Below, one piece after another: positions 47,243 to 56,699 of a stretch of DNA of 64,000 bases. The notes beneath the pieces are model-generated. The model did not search any database, was not told the DNA's origin, and was given only the letters and a program-made list of their open reading frames with translations. The translations under genes were made by a program, and so were the position numbers. The first letter of the stretch is position 1. Each line of letters opens with the position of its first letter. Source of the stretch: Bryobacter aggregatus MPL3 (GTDB lineage Bacteria; Acidobacteriota; Terriglobia; Bryobacterales; Bryobacteraceae); the NCBI RefSeq assembly GCF_000702445.1, contig NZ_JNIF01000003.1:3286001-3350000 (forward strand), written 5' to 3'.

Positions 47243-48040
47243 ATGCGACGACTCATTTGGTTGATCTGCGTTAGCTGCCTCTGGGGAGAGGATGAGCTGG
47301 AAAGCAACCGCGAACGCATTCGCGTGTCGCTGACCAAGCTGTTGCATCGCGAGAAAACCAAGGCCGATCTTCTCTACGTTCGCCGTTTGGAAAAGAGAGA
47401 GCTGGGCCCGAATGGCGAAGTGAAATCGAGCACGGTGAATGTAACGCGCCGGGACCCGTGGGAAGAACAAGTTGTCGTGCGGCTCTTGAGCAAAGACGAC
47501 AAGCCTCTGCCACCGGAGGAAGTCCAGAAACAGGAAGAACGGCTCCGCAAGCTGGTGGCGGAATATCGTAAGAATCCACCCGAGTCGAAGATGGAAGAAG
47601 CCGCATGGTTGACGGAGATGCCGGATGCTCTCGATTTCCAGTGTGTGGGCACGGAGCAACACAAAGGCCGCAAAACCGACATCTATGCCTTCACCCCGAA
47701 GGCGGGTTACAAGGCCAAGCATGCACGGGCAAGAGCTTTTGAAAAGATCAACGGCAAGGTTTGGATCGACGATCTGGACAATGAAGTCACCCGGCTTGAG
47801 GTCTTTGTCTTCGATACGATCAACATCGGATTTGGCATGCTCGGCAAGGTGGAAAAGGGCACCAACTACGAGATGAGCCGCAAGAAATGGGATGCTGGCC
47901 TCTGGTATGAAGAGTGGCAGCGGGTTCGTTTCGACGTCCGGGTGATGATGGTCAAGACGATCCGCCAGGAGATTGAAACCAGATGGTCGAATCTCAAAGT
48001 GCGGCCCCCTGTCAAAGCGCTCGGAGGTGGCGGCCTCTAG
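47243..48040 (+). CDS. Hypothetical exported protein
   Basis: The 265-residue protein has a short signal peptide (RRLIWLICVSCLW, cleavage near residue 15) and a charged, helical middle (about 20-110). A beta-rich C-terminal half (KVWIDDLDNEVTRLEVFVFD) vaguely recalls LolA-like folds. A GAGGAAGAAC Shine-Dalgarno precedes the ATG. No domain can be named with confidence. Its stop is 8 bp from the convergent PolX stop. Confidence 0.7.
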   Translation: MRRLIWLICVSCLWGEDELESNRERIRVSLTKLLHREKTKADLLYVRRLEKRELGPNGEVKSSTVNVTRRDPWEEQVVVRLLSKDDKPLPPEEVQKQEERLRKLVAEYRKNPPESKMEEAAWLTEMPDALDFQCVGTEQHKGRKTDIYAFTPKAGYKAKHARARAFEKINGKVWIDDLDNEVTRLEVFVFDTINIGFGMLGKVEKGTNYEMSRKKWDAGLWYEEWQRVRFDVRVMMVKTIRQEIETRWSNLKVRPPVKALGGGGL

Positions 48041-48048
48041 CGTTGATC

Positions 48049-49794
48049 CTAGGCTAGCCTGGCCGCCCGGGCTTGGCGAATAGTCTTCTCAAAGTCGGCC
48101 CGGGCTTGCGTATTGATGACGTCTGCTTTCTCCAGCCAACCCCGGCGCGCCATCTGTACGCCATACTTCATGTTCTGGAAGCTCCGGACGTGATGCGCAT
48201 CGGTTGAGATGGTGAAGCGGCAGCCGCGCGATTTCGCCGCACGGATCAGCGCTGCATGCAGATCGAGGCGCTCCGGGCTGGCGTTGATTTCGAGGTAAAC
48301 GCCCTTCTCGGCCGCCTTGGCCGCCACCTTCTCAAAGGCATAGTGATAGGCATCGCGATGCAGCAGCACGCGCCCGGTCGGGTGGCCAATTGTATGGATG
48401 TAGGGGTTCTCGAGCGCCGCCAGCAGCCGGTCTGTCATCGCCTGTTCATCGAGATTCATGTGGCTATGAACACTGGCGACGACGAAGTCGAGTGCGGCGA
48501 GCGCCTCGTTCTCGAGGTCCATCTTGCCGTTTTTCAAGATGTCGCACTCCAGACCTGAAAATACCTTGAGTCCGAACTCTTCAATCTCAATGCCGCGCAC
48601 CATCCGCGCAAAATCGATCGCTCGCTTCTCATCGAGTCCGTTTGCCATCGCCAGGGCCTTCGAGTGGTCTGTGATGACGATGTACTCGTGCCCGTAGGCC
48701 TTGGCTGCCTGGGCCATCTCCTCGAGCGTGCCGCGTCCGTCAGACTCGCGCGTGTGCATATGCAGGTCGCCACGGATGTCATGCACTTCGAGCAATACAG
48801 GTAACGTGTTCTTTTCGGCCGCCTCGATCTCGCCTGTGTTCTCTCGCAATTCCGGTGGAATGTAGGCGAGCCCCAGCGCCTGGTAGATCTCCGCTTCCGT
48901 TGCGCTCGCAATCACCTCTCCATTGCTCTCTCTCGACAGGGAATACTCATTGAGCGTGTAGCCCAAGCGAATCGCTCTCGTTCTGAGGTTAACGTTGTGC
49001 TCCTTGGAGCCGGTGAAGTACTGCATCGCCGCGCCGAAGCTCGACTCGGGCAGCGCCCGCACGTCCACCTGGATGCCTTCCACTCCGACTCGTGCCGAGG
49101 CCTTGTTTTCGCCCTTCGCCAGCAGCTCATCCACCTTGCCCCATCTGGCAAACACTTCCAGCGACTCGAGTGCATTCTCGCCTGCTACCAGGATGTCGAC
49201 GTCGCCGATGGTTTCCTTGCCCCGCCGTACACTGCCCGCTGGGCTGATGCTGGTAATGCCGGGAATACTCGCAAAGAGATCCTTCACTTCATTTGCCGTC
49301 TCCGTGGCGAAGTCGATGAGGAAGCGCCCGGCGCTGCGCCGGTACTGCGCAATCGACTTGAGAATCTTCTCCTCGAGTTTTGCTCCCATGCGGGGAAGAT
49401 CACGCAGCTTTTGTTCACGGCAAATGCGTTCGAGATCGTCGATGGTCGACACCCGGAACTGCTCGATCAGCACGGCAATACTCTTCGGCCCGAGCCCCTG
49501 AATTTTCAGCAATTCGAGGGAAGTCGGCGGGTACTTCTCCAGCATTTCGTCGCGGCGTTCAAAGCTGCCTCGGGCTGCGATCTCGGCGAGCACCGCGGCG
49601 ATGCCTTTTCCAATGCCAGGAATGTCGGTTACCTTGCGTGTTGTGTCCGCCAGAATCGCGAGGACGGAATCGGGATACCCTTCAATCGCCTTTGCGGCAT
49701 TGCGATAACTCCGGATCCGGAAGCCATCTTCTGCGGCGATCTCCATCAGGTCGGCGGTCTCATCAAGGAGCTTGGCGATGTGGATGTTGTCCAT
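48049..49794 (-). CDS. polX: DNA polymerase X family protein with PHP domain (PolX)
   Basis: The 581-residue repair polymerase has helix-hairpin-helix segments (about 55-145, DIPGIGKGIAAVL and IQGLGPKSIAVL) and nucleotidyltransferase motif GSVRRGKETIGDVDILV with GSVRRG 187-192, Asp198 and Asp200. The third carboxylate is at about Asp244. The C-terminal PHP phosphoesterase begins DLHMHTRESDG (about 343-353, His345, His347) and ends STDAHHV, giving 3'-5' exonuclease activity. It acts in base-excision or double-strand-break gap filling. Its ATG overlaps the CDF stop. Confidence 0.96.
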   Translation of the reverse strand: MDNIHIAKLLDETADLMEIAAEDGFRIRSYRNAAKAIEGYPDSVLAILADTTRKVTDIPGIGKGIAAVLAEIAARGSFERRDEMLEKYPPTSLELLKIQGLGPKSIAVLIEQFRVSTIDDLERICREQKLRDLPRMGAKLEEKILKSIAQYRRSAGRFLIDFATETANEVKDLFASIPGITSISPAGSVRRGKETIGDVDILVAGENALESLEVFARWGKVDELLAKGENKASARVGVEGIQVDVRALPESSFGAAMQYFTGSKEHNVNLRTRAIRLGYTLNEYSLSRESNGEVIASATEAEIYQALGLAYIPPELRENTGEIEAAEKNTLPVLLEVHDIRGDLHMHTRESDGRGTLEEMAQAAKAYGHEYIVITDHSKALAMANGLDEKRAIDFARMVRGIEIEEFGLKVFSGLECDILKNGKMDLENEALAALDFVVASVHSHMNLDEQAMTDRLLAALENPYIHTIGHPTGRVLLHRDAYHYAFEKVAAKAAEKGVYLEINASPERLDLHAALIRAAKSRGCRFTISTDAHHVRSFQNMKYGVQMARRGWLEKADVINTQARADFEKTIRQARAARLA

Positions 49795-50681
49795 TAGTTT
49801 TTATTCTGCTCTGGAGCGGGTTCAATGTGAATCAGGACGTCGGCCACCCAGGGAATCGACTGCCGAATTGCGCTGCGGACTTTGCCGCTGATCGTGTGTG
49901 CGCTGTCCACGGTGATGTCCGGCTGCACCTCCAGATGCAGGTCGACGTGGTACTGCAAACCCGTCTTGCGGGCCCGGCACTTCTCGATGCCCAGAGCGCC
50001 GGGGACGCTGAGGGCGCAGGCGCGGATCTCGGCCAGCACTTCGGCGGATGGCATCGTATCGAGCAATTCCCAGCTCGAATCGCGCAGCACCTTAAAGCCG
50101 AGCACGATGACCAGCGCGGCGATGAGAATGCTCCCTACCGAATCGGCATGCGGGAAGCGTTGGGGCTGCCAATAGTTCAGCGCGACGGCGCAAATGGCGA
50201 CCACACCCGACAACACGTCCAGCCAGTCGTTCGCCGCGTCGGCCTCGAGCGCAGCGGAAAGAAAGCGCCGCGCCGCCCGCATTTTCCAGCGGGCTAAAAA
50301 CAGCTTCACTCCAATCGAGAAAAAGACGGTTACGAGCGCCAACGGACGGGGGATCGATTGCGGTTGCTGCAGATGCAGAATCGTTTGCCAGCCGAGAATG
50401 GCGCCGCTGGTAATGAGAAAGGCTCCGATCGCTTGCCCTGCCAGAATCTCCACCCGCCCATGGCCATAGGGGTGATTCTCGTCGGCGGGTTCTGCGGAGA
50501 ATCGGAGTCCCAGCCAGAGGATCACCGACGCGACCACATCCCCGGCACTCTCAATGCCGTCCGCAATCACGGCGAGCGAATTTGCCCAATACCCGACGCT
50601 GATCTTGAGGGTGGCAAGACAGAGCCCGGCAACCACGCTGACGCGTGCAATCCGAAGTGCCAATGGGGTGTCTGGAGCCAT
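49794..50681 (-). CDS. Cation diffusion facilitator (CDF) metal transporter
   Basis: The 295-residue protein has six predicted helices and a C-terminal cytoplasmic metal-binding domain (about 205-295). The helix 2 motif ADGIESAGD (Glu44, Asp48) and helix 5 motif ADAANDWLD (Asn151, Asp155) stand where E. coli FieF has Asp45/Asp49 and His153/Asp157. HPYGHGR (70-76) is the loop motif. It exports a divalent metal by proton antiport. The altered site A suggests a metal other than plain Zn. Start and stop are coupled with PolX; Hfq is divergent. Confidence 0.92.
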   Translation of the reverse strand: MAPDTPLALRIARVSVVAGLCLATLKISVGYWANSLAVIADGIESAGDVVASVILWLGLRFSAEPADENHPYGHGRVEILAGQAIGAFLITSGAILGWQTILHLQQPQSIPRPLALVTVFFSIGVKLFLARWKMRAARRFLSAALEADAANDWLDVLSGVVAICAVALNYWQPQRFPHADSVGSILIAALVIVLGFKVLRDSSWELLDTMPSAEVLAEIRACALSVPGALGIEKCRARKTGLQYHVDLHLEVQPDITVDSAHTISGKVRSAIRQSIPWVADVLIHIEPAPEQNKN

Positions 50682-50783
50682 GCCAAGTCCAGTTTAGCCG
50701 GGCAGCTTGGAGGGTATGCTGTTGTACAATCGTCCTTATTGGCTGAAACGTTGAACAGCGAAAAAAAAGATAGAGGCGACGAG

Positions 50784-51071
50784 ATGGAAAAGCTGGCACA
50801 ACAGCAAAATATACAAGAGGCTTTCCTCAATAACGCCCGCAAAGATAAGACTTACTTGACGATTTACCTGATGAGCGGGGTGAAGCTCTCAGGCCGGATC
50901 AAAAGCTTTGACAAATACTCTGTGGTGCTTGAGGCGAACAACCAGGAACAATTGATTTTCAAGCATGCGATTTCGACAGTAGTGGTGTCTAAGACTGGGC
51001 ATTCTGTGCCTCATTCCAACACCAATGTGAGCAGTCCCCCGCCCATTCCGGTGGAATCAAACGGAAACTAA
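50784..51071 (+). CDS. hfq: RNA chaperone Hfq
   Basis: ATG 50784 is preceded by GAGGCGA and gives a 95-residue protein. The Sm fold aligns with E. coli Hfq: Gln11/Glu12 for Gln8/Asp9, Phe42 and Tyr45 on the proximal face, and Phe59-Lys60-His61 for Tyr55-Lys56-His57. The rim arginines are Arg19, Lys20 and Lys22. The C-terminal tail is short and Pro/Ser/Asn-rich. It helps small RNAs pair with mRNAs. The hflX TTG start follows with no gap, the classic hfq-hflX order. Confidence 0.97.
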   Translation: MEKLAQQQNIQEAFLNNARKDKTYLTIYLMSGVKLSGRIKSFDKYSVVLEANNQEQLIFKHAISTVVVSKTGHSVPHSNTNVSSPPPIPVESNGN

Positions 51072-52361
51072 TTGAGCGAGATTGTAATTCTTGCCGGCGC
51101 TCACTTGCGCAAGCAGAAAGATTCTTCGAATCCTCTGACGGAACTCTCCGTTGAGGAATCGTTGAATGAGCTGCATGCACTTGCCGAGAGCGCAGGGGCA
51201 CAGGTGGCAGGCCGGCTCACACAAACACGGGAGCAGGCCGACCGCACCACTTTGATTGGCGCCGGTAAGGTGGCCGAGCTTCTGGCTTTTGCCGAAGGTG
51301 TGAATGCTCACACTGTCATTTTCGACGGCGAACTGACACCTACCCAACAAAGAAATCTAGAGCGCGAACTGGGGCGAAAAGTAGTAGATCGCACTCAGTT
51401 AATTCTCGACCTCTTTGCGGCGCGCGCCCGGACGCGCGAAGGCAAGTTACAGGTGGAGCTGGCGCAGCTCAATTACCTGATGCCGCGCCTTGCGGGCCGT
51501 GGTGTCATGATGACCCGGCAGGGCGGCGGGATCGGAACCCGCGGTCCAGGTGAGACGCAGCTCGAAAGCGATCGCCGCAAGATCAACGGGCGCATCAAGA
51601 ACATCAAGCAGGATCTCTCGAAGGTCCGTAGCGGGCGCGGCATCCAACGCAAGCAGCGCCAGAGCGTGCCGCTTGAGACCGTGGCCCTGGTGGGCTACAC
51701 GAACGCAGGCAAGAGCACTCTCTTCAATCGCCTGACGAACGCTGCTGTGCTGGCGGACGCGAAAATGTTTGCCACCCTCGACCCAACGGTTCGCCACATT
51801 GTTCTGCCTTCCAAACGGAAGATCCTGTTGAGCGACACCGTCGGCTTCATCCGCCGCCTGCCCACCACGCTGGTGGAATCCTTCCGCGCGACACTCGAAG
51901 AAGTGGTGGAAGCAAAGTTACTGCTGCATGTCGTTGATGCTTCGAGTCCGCACGCCACTTCTTATGTGGAGCACGTGCATCATGTGCTGAAAGAGATTGG
52001 TGCTGAAGGCACACGGCAGATCTTGGTGTTGAACAAAGCCGATCTGGTGAAGGATGCTTCTGAGCAAGTGGCGCAAGGGCGCCGCGTGTTGCAGGACGCC
52101 AACGCCGAGGTGATCGCCGTAAGTGCCTGGGATGGTTCTGGAATCGAAAAGCTGCTTGCCGCGATGGATCGCGAGATGCAGATGGACCCTGTCGAGTGGA
52201 TGCGTTTGCGCATCCCAGCCAGCGAAGGTGGCCCTCTCCATCTCGTGCATGAACGTACCAAGGTTCTCTCCAAGCAGGAGGTTGACGAGTGGGTTGAGTT
52301 TGAAGTGGAAGTTCCAGCGAGCGTGCGCGGCCGCCTGGTCCAATTCGAATTGATATCCTGA
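51072..52361 (+). CDS. hflX: Ribosome-associated GTPase HflX
   Basis: The 429-residue protein starts at TTG immediately after the hfq TAA. The N-terminal HflX domain (about 1-200, VIFDGELTPTQQRNLE, RTQLILDLFAARARTREGKL and GPGETQLESDRR) is followed by a GTPase domain: G1 GYTNAGKS (208-215), G3 DTVG, G4 NKAD. HflX binds the 50S ribosome and rescues stalled ribosomes in heat stress. All G motifs are intact. Confidence 0.96.
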   Translation: MSEIVILAGAHLRKQKDSSNPLTELSVEESLNELHALAESAGAQVAGRLTQTREQADRTTLIGAGKVAELLAFAEGVNAHTVIFDGELTPTQQRNLERELGRKVVDRTQLILDLFAARARTREGKLQVELAQLNYLMPRLAGRGVMMTRQGGGIGTRGPGETQLESDRRKINGRIKNIKQDLSKVRSGRGIQRKQRQSVPLETVALVGYTNAGKSTLFNRLTNAAVLADAKMFATLDPTVRHIVLPSKRKILLSDTVGFIRRLPTTLVESFRATLEEVVEAKLLLHVVDASSPHATSYVEHVHHVLKEIGAEGTRQILVLNKADLVKDASEQVAQGRRVLQDANAEVIAVSAWDGSGIEKLLAAMDREMQMDPVEWMRLRIPASEGGPLHLVHERTKVLSKQEVDEWVEFEVEVPASVRGRLVQFELIS

Positions 52362-52376
52362 GGGCAGTTTTCCCGC

Positions 52377-53030
52377 TTGAATCTGCCTAACCTATTAACG
52401 CTGGCCCGGATCTTCTTTGTGCCACTGGTGGTTGCTGCCCTGGTCCAGGAGCGCCGTGTCTATGTCGTCGACTTACCCGGCCTCAGCTTTGAGATGGGGA
52501 ATGAGATGCTGGCGCTGGCGATCTTTCTCGTGGCGGCCCTCACCGATATGCTCGATGGCTATCTGGCACGCAAGTGGCGTCAGATCACCACCCTTGGCAT
52601 GTTGCTTGATCCTATCGCGGATAAGCTACTCATTTCTGCCTCGCTCATCGCGTTGGTGGAGGTGAAAGCGGTTCCTGCCTGGATGGTGATTCTGATCATT
52701 GGCCGCGACTTTGCGATCAGTGGCTTGCGCAGCATTGCGCTCAGCGAGGGATATCTGATCCCGGCAAGCGATCTTGGAAAGTCGAAGATGGTGCTGCAGG
52801 TTGCTGGCGTGGGTCTTGCGATGGCGGGCCTTCGCTCCCCGGAATTCCACAATGCGGGGATCCTGGCCATGTGGGCTGCGGTCATCTTCACGATCGTCTC
52901 GGCCATCGACTATGCGCGCCAGTTCTGGCGGCAGATCGATATCAGCACAAAACGCCGGAGACGGCGTGAATTGCTGCTCTTAGAACGAACCCGGCGCAGA
53001 AGCACCCGGGGAACCGTTACCGGTGGTTGA
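52377..53030 (+). CDS. pgsA: CDP-diacylglycerol-glycerol-3-phosphate 3-phosphatidyltransferase
   Basis: The 217-residue inner-membrane enzyme starts at TTG. The CDP-alcohol phosphotransferase motif is complete: D57-x2-D60-G61-x2-A64-R65-x8-G74-x3-D78-x3-D82. About five helices surround it, and the C-terminus is unusually basic (KRRRRRELLLLERTRRR). It makes phosphatidylglycerol phosphate for phosphatidylglycerol. It is 15 bp after hflX. Its last 51 bp overlap the convergent RodZ-like gene. Confidence 0.95.
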   Translation: MNLPNLLTLARIFFVPLVVAALVQERRVYVVDLPGLSFEMGNEMLALAIFLVAALTDMLDGYLARKWRQITTLGMLLDPIADKLLISASLIALVEVKAVPAWMVILIIGRDFAISGLRSIALSEGYLIPASDLGKSKMVLQVAGVGLAMAGLRSPEFHNAGILAMWAAVIFTIVSAIDYARQFWRQIDISTKRRRRRELLLLERTRRRSTRGTVTGG

Positions 53031-53954
53031 AGACGGTTCTGCTGGCGGCGCCTTCGGCTTGAACTTCCAACCTTCGCTATTGATCAGCAGCGTCTTCACT
53101 TCGCCTTTGTTTCCGATATGCAGCAACTGGCCGTTGTAGATGACGTCCAGAGTGCCGGCATTCCCGATGATGATCTCAGCCATGCGGGCATTGATCGAGC
53201 GTTCCTGGCCTGCGTCGAGGGTGCCGCCAAAGGTCTTGGCTCCATCGGAAGTGATGCGAATCCAGGTAGTCTCCTTCGCGCGCAGGGTCAGGTTGAATTG
53301 TCCTTCCGCCGGTTTGGCCGTCACAGGCTGCTGGGGGGCCTGGGGCACTGGTTCTGGGGGCTTGGGAGCTTCCGTCTGCGCTGTCTGCACCACGGGCGGC
53401 GCAGCAGTCTTAGGCGCGGGCTGCTCGGCAACGGGAGCCGCACTCGCCGCTACTGTCGCCGTGCCTGTTGCTGCCGGGAAATTTCTCCAGGCGAAGTATC
53501 CTCCGCAGGCCACAATAATCACAGTGGCAAACGCGATCCAGGCTTTGGATAATCCGGGCTCCTGCGCATCCCGCATCGGTTTGTCCTTCAGCGATTCGCG
53601 CAATGCACTGATCTGTGGATCCCGTGCGACAGACAATGAGGTCGATGAGGAGGCGGCAATAGGTGCGGCAGCCTCAAAACTGGGGACGGAACTCACCAGC
53701 GAAATCATCTTCTCCGTCTCATCCGGATCCCAGCCGATGTACTTCGAATATTGGCGCACGAACGCGCGGTAGAAGAACTCTCCAGGTAAGGACGCCAAGT
53801 CGTCCGCCTCGATCGCTTCCAGGTATCGCTGGGCGATTCGAGTATCCTCGGCAATCTTCTGAATGCCGATCTTCTGCCGCTCCCGTTCTAAGCGCAGCTT
53901 CACGCCCAAGCTTTGCATGTGCTTTGCGGTGTCTTCCTTACCGCTATAATACAT
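52980..53954 (-). CDS. RodZ-like HTH membrane protein (DUF4115)
   Basis: The 324-residue protein starts at ATG 53954 (alternative ATG 53918). The cytoplasmic HTH domain (about 14-85, LGVKLRLERERQKIGIQKIA, TRIAQRYLEAIEADDL, LPGEFFYRAFVRQYSKY) matches the RodZ HTH_25 family. A transmembrane helix (about 138-157, AWIAFATVIIVACGGYFAW) and a long Pro/Ala linker follow. The periplasmic C-terminal domain (DUF4115, LRAKETTWIRITSDG) ends the protein. It probably links MreB to the wall in rod shape. Its start codon shares CATG with the glycosyltransferase ATG. Confidence 0.9.
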   Translation of the reverse strand: MYYSGKEDTAKHMQSLGVKLRLERERQKIGIQKIAEDTRIAQRYLEAIEADDLASLPGEFFYRAFVRQYSKYIGWDPDETEKMISLVSSVPSFEAAAPIAASSSTSLSVARDPQISALRESLKDKPMRDAQEPGLSKAWIAFATVIIVACGGYFAWRNFPAATGTATVAASAAPVAEQPAPKTAAPPVVQTAQTEAPKPPEPVPQAPQQPVTAKPAEGQFNLTLRAKETTWIRITSDGAKTFGGTLDAGQERSINARMAEIIIGNAGTLDVIYNGQLLHIGNKGEVKTLLINSEGWKFKPKAPPAEPSSTTGNGSPGASAPGSF

Positions 53955-54996
53955 GAGTTTGTCGAGGACAAGTCTCCATCCCGCAGTGAGTGTGATTGTT
54001 GTTAACTTCAATCGCGTGAGCCTGTTACGCGATTGTCTTCAATCGCTCGCCAGACAGGAGGGGGTAAGCTGCGAGTGGATCGTGGTCGACAATGGCTCAA
54101 GCGATGGAAGCGCCGAGATGGTGGAGCAGGAATTTCCCGACGCGATCTTGATCCGCAACCGCGAAAATCTTGGTTTTTGCGCTGCCAATAATCAGGGAAT
54201 TCAGGCGGCTCGCGCCGAGTTTGTCGCCTTACTCAACAACGATGCCGTCGCTGAGCCGCAATGGCTTTACGAACTGCTTGAGGAGACGCGCTTCTCCCCG
54301 ATGGTGGGGATGGTGGCCTCGAAAATCCTGGTGGCGGGGCGCCCCGGTGTGATCGACAAGGTGGGGCATGGCATCTATTGGGATGGACAGAACCGGGGCC
54401 GTGGGAGTGGGCAGGTGGATTGCGGACAGTTTGATACACAGCGCGAGATCCTCTGGCCCGATGGTTGCGCGGCGCTGTACCGGAAGTCGATGTTGGACGA
54501 GATCGGCGCCTTTGACGAAGACTTCTTTGCCTATGCTGACGATGCAGACCTCGGGATGCGAGCCCGCTGTGCGGGGTGGCGAGCCCGCTATGCGCCTTGG
54601 GCGGTTGTCCATCACCACCGCGGCGCCACGATGGGCAAGCTGAATCCCAAACGGATTGCGCTGATTGAGCGCAATCGAGTTTGGCTGGCCGTCAAGCATT
54701 TTCCCCTCTGGCTCTTGCTCTTGAATCCCTTCTTTTACGGGCTGAGGGTGTTGTCTGGAGTGGTGGCCGGGCTGACTGGGAAAGGAGAGGCCGGACAGGC
54801 AAGAGGAATTCGCGCGAAAATGGAGCTTGGATTGGCGCTGCTGGCTGCCGACTGGGCCGCGCTCCGTGGCCTCCCGTCCATGTGGCGTAAACGGCGGGCA
54901 TGGCGAACCCGGCGCCGCTTGAGCGACAAAGAAGTCGTAGCGCTGATGCGTCAGCATCTGTTGACTTTGGACGAACTCAGCAAGAATGTCGCCTGA
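53953..54996 (+). CDS. Glycosyltransferase family 2 protein (rhamnosyltransferase-like)
   Basis: The 347-residue protein starts at ATG 53953; GTG 53986 is an alternative that would allow a promoter TATAAT (53945-53950) to have a short leader. The GT-A fold shows VSVIVVNFNR, DNGSSDGSAE, the metal motif in LLNNDAVA, and YADDADLGMRARCAGW with a catalytic acid. It probably adds rhamnose or a related sugar to LPS or exopolysaccharide. Two methyltransferases and a cupin follow closely. Confidence 0.92.
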   Translation: MSLSRTSLHPAVSVIVVNFNRVSLLRDCLQSLARQEGVSCEWIVVDNGSSDGSAEMVEQEFPDAILIRNRENLGFCAANNQGIQAARAEFVALLNNDAVAEPQWLYELLEETRFSPMVGMVASKILVAGRPGVIDKVGHGIYWDGQNRGRGSGQVDCGQFDTQREILWPDGCAALYRKSMLDEIGAFDEDFFAYADDADLGMRARCAGWRARYAPWAVVHHHRGATMGKLNPKRIALIERNRVWLAVKHFPLWLLLLNPFFYGLRVLSGVVAGLTGKGEAGQARGIRAKMELGLALLAADWAALRGLPSMWRKRRAWRTRRRLSDKEVVALMRQHLLTLDELSKNVA

Positions 54997-55032
54997 AAGA
55001 AGATTATCCCCATCTCGAACGAAACAGCAGCC

Positions 55033-56010
55033 TTGATTGATACCCATCACGATGCGCGGGAAGAGAATGCATGCGGCGCCTGTGGCTCGTCGGAAATGCG
55101 AACGCTCTTTCATGCCACCGATCGCCTGTATCACACCACCAACAAAAGTTTCCTCGTTGTAGAATGCCAGCGCTGCCGGCTCATTCGCCTCTACCCGAAG
55201 CCGAAGCCCGAAGAACTTTCCACTTACTATCCCAGCAACTATTGGCACAGCGACGAGGGCAGCAAGATCAATGCGCTCGAGCAGTTCTACCGGCGCCTGG
55301 TCTCTCTCGATCACACCCGTTTTCTGGAGCGGGCGATTCGCGATGCCGGTGGCAATGGTCTGGTCATGGATGTGGGGTGTGGCGGTGCGTTGCTCCTGCG
55401 GATGTTGCGGGAAAACGGCCATCAGGTGCTGGGCTTGGATTATTCGCTCGACGCTGCCTCCATTGCCTGGAAGCAGAACGGGGTTCCCGCTTTCTGCGGA
55501 ACTCTGTCACAGGCTCCTCTGCGTGACGAAAGCGTCTCGGTGCTGAGCATGTTCCACGTGCTCGAGCACCTATACGAACCGGCTGAGTATTTGCGGATGG
55601 CTCATCGTCTGCTCAAGCCCGATGGGCGGCTGGTCATCCAGGTGCCAAACGCGGCAAGCTGGCAGTTTCTGCTCTTCGGCGAGAATTGGAATGGCATCGA
55701 CGTGCCTCGTCACTTGTACAATTTCCGGTTGAGCGACATCAATGTGCTCCTCGATGGAGCTGGTTTCGAGCCGGTCCGCTACAAGCACTTCTCCTTGCGT
55801 GACAATCCCGCAGGCTTCTCCATCTCGCTGGCTCCTGGCCTCGACCCGATGGCCCGCCGCATCCGCAAGATTGTCGAAACTCCCGCCGAACGTCTCTTCA
55901 AGAATCTCGTGCATCTGGGACTCATGGTGATCGCATTGCCGTTCTCCGCCGTGGAGGCCTTGTGCCATGTCGGCAGCACCGTGATAGTGGAAGCCCGGAA
56001 AAAGAAATGA
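55033..56010 (+). CDS. Class I SAM-dependent methyltransferase with N-terminal zinc ribbon
   Basis: The 325-residue protein starts at TTG. Two cysteine pairs (CGAC, about 14-17, and CQRC, about 43-46) form a zinc ribbon as in sugar-modifying methyltransferases. The SAM domain has VMDVGCGGALLLRML, GLDYS, SMFHVLEHLYEP and GRLVIQVPN. A hydrophobic C-terminal helix (about 295-315) suggests membrane association. It is in the glycosyltransferase cluster and probably methylates a glycan or lipid. Its last codons overlap the next methyltransferase (ATGA). Confidence 0.9.
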   Translation: MIDTHHDAREENACGACGSSEMRTLFHATDRLYHTTNKSFLVVECQRCRLIRLYPKPKPEELSTYYPSNYWHSDEGSKINALEQFYRRLVSLDHTRFLERAIRDAGGNGLVMDVGCGGALLLRMLRENGHQVLGLDYSLDAASIAWKQNGVPAFCGTLSQAPLRDESVSVLSMFHVLEHLYEPAEYLRMAHRLLKPDGRLVIQVPNAASWQFLLFGENWNGIDVPRHLYNFRLSDINVLLDGAGFEPVRYKHFSLRDNPAGFSISLAPGLDPMARRIRKIVETPAERLFKNLVHLGLMVIALPFSAVEALCHVGSTVIVEARKKK

Positions 56011-56699
56011 GCTATGACGGGCTGCGGAAGTTGGTTCCGGGTTGGCTGCGGCGCGAAGTCTTTCATTTCGAAGAACGGATTGTGGCAGAGATCTCCCGTT
56101 TCTCCGCGAGTCTGGCTCCGGGGGCAAAGGTACTGGATGCCGGGGCAGGGGAGGGGCAGTACCGCAACTACTTTCGCCAGCAGCGATATGTGGGGGTCGA
56201 TCTCGGCATTGGGGATGTCGATTGGAATTACGAAGGATTGGATTGCATTGCCGATCTGCTGCAACTTCCTTTGCGCGACCAGTCCTTTGACGCCTTAGTC
56301 AGTGTGGTGACTCTGGAGCATGTGACCGACCCCTCGCTTGTCATCGCCGAAATGTCGCGGGTGGCCCGGCCTGGGGCCAGTCTGTTTCTTGTCGTTCCAC
56401 ACGAGTGGGAGGTGCATCAGCACCCGCATGACTACTGGCGCTTCACGCGCTTTGGCGTCGCCCTCTTGCTCGACAGGCAGGGATGGGAGATCCTGAGCAT
56501 CGAGCCCGGCGGCGGCTTCTTCCGATTGCTCTCGCGGCGATTGATGAATGGGCTGCAGTTCGCCCCATCGTGGTTGATGCCCCTGCTCGCGGTCTTCGTC
56601 GTGCCTGTGGCACTGGTGCTCGGCGGCATGGATGGCTTGGATCGCCGAAGAGATTTTACAGTGGGATACATTTGTTGGGCAAAGAGGAAAACAAAATGA
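56007..56699 (+). CDS. Class I SAM-dependent methyltransferase
   Basis: The 230-residue protein starts at ATG 56007, overlapping the upstream TGA. Motif I is VLDAGAGEGQYRNYF, with VGVDLGIGD next, then SVVTLEHVTDPSLVI and LVVPHEWEVHQHPHDYWRFT. It ends with a helix (about 190-213, WLMPLLAVFVVPVALVLGGMDG), so it too may be membrane-bound. It is probably a second modification enzyme in the same glycan pathway. Its TGA overlaps the cupin ATG. Confidence 0.88.
   Translation: MSYDGLRKLVPGWLRREVFHFEERIVAEISRFSASLAPGAKVLDAGAGEGQYRNYFRQQRYVGVDLGIGDVDWNYEGLDCIADLLQLPLRDQSFDALVSVVTLEHVTDPSLVIAEMSRVARPGASLFLVVPHEWEVHQHPHDYWRFTRFGVALLLDRQGWEILSIEPGGGFFRLLSRRLMNGLQFAPSWLMPLLAVFVVPVALVLGGMDGLDRRRDFTVGYICWAKRKTK

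Noticed and set aside
50701-50783. Promoter for hfq (TTGGAG and TACAAT)
   Set aside because: The spacer is only 12 bases, too short for a sigma70 promoter.
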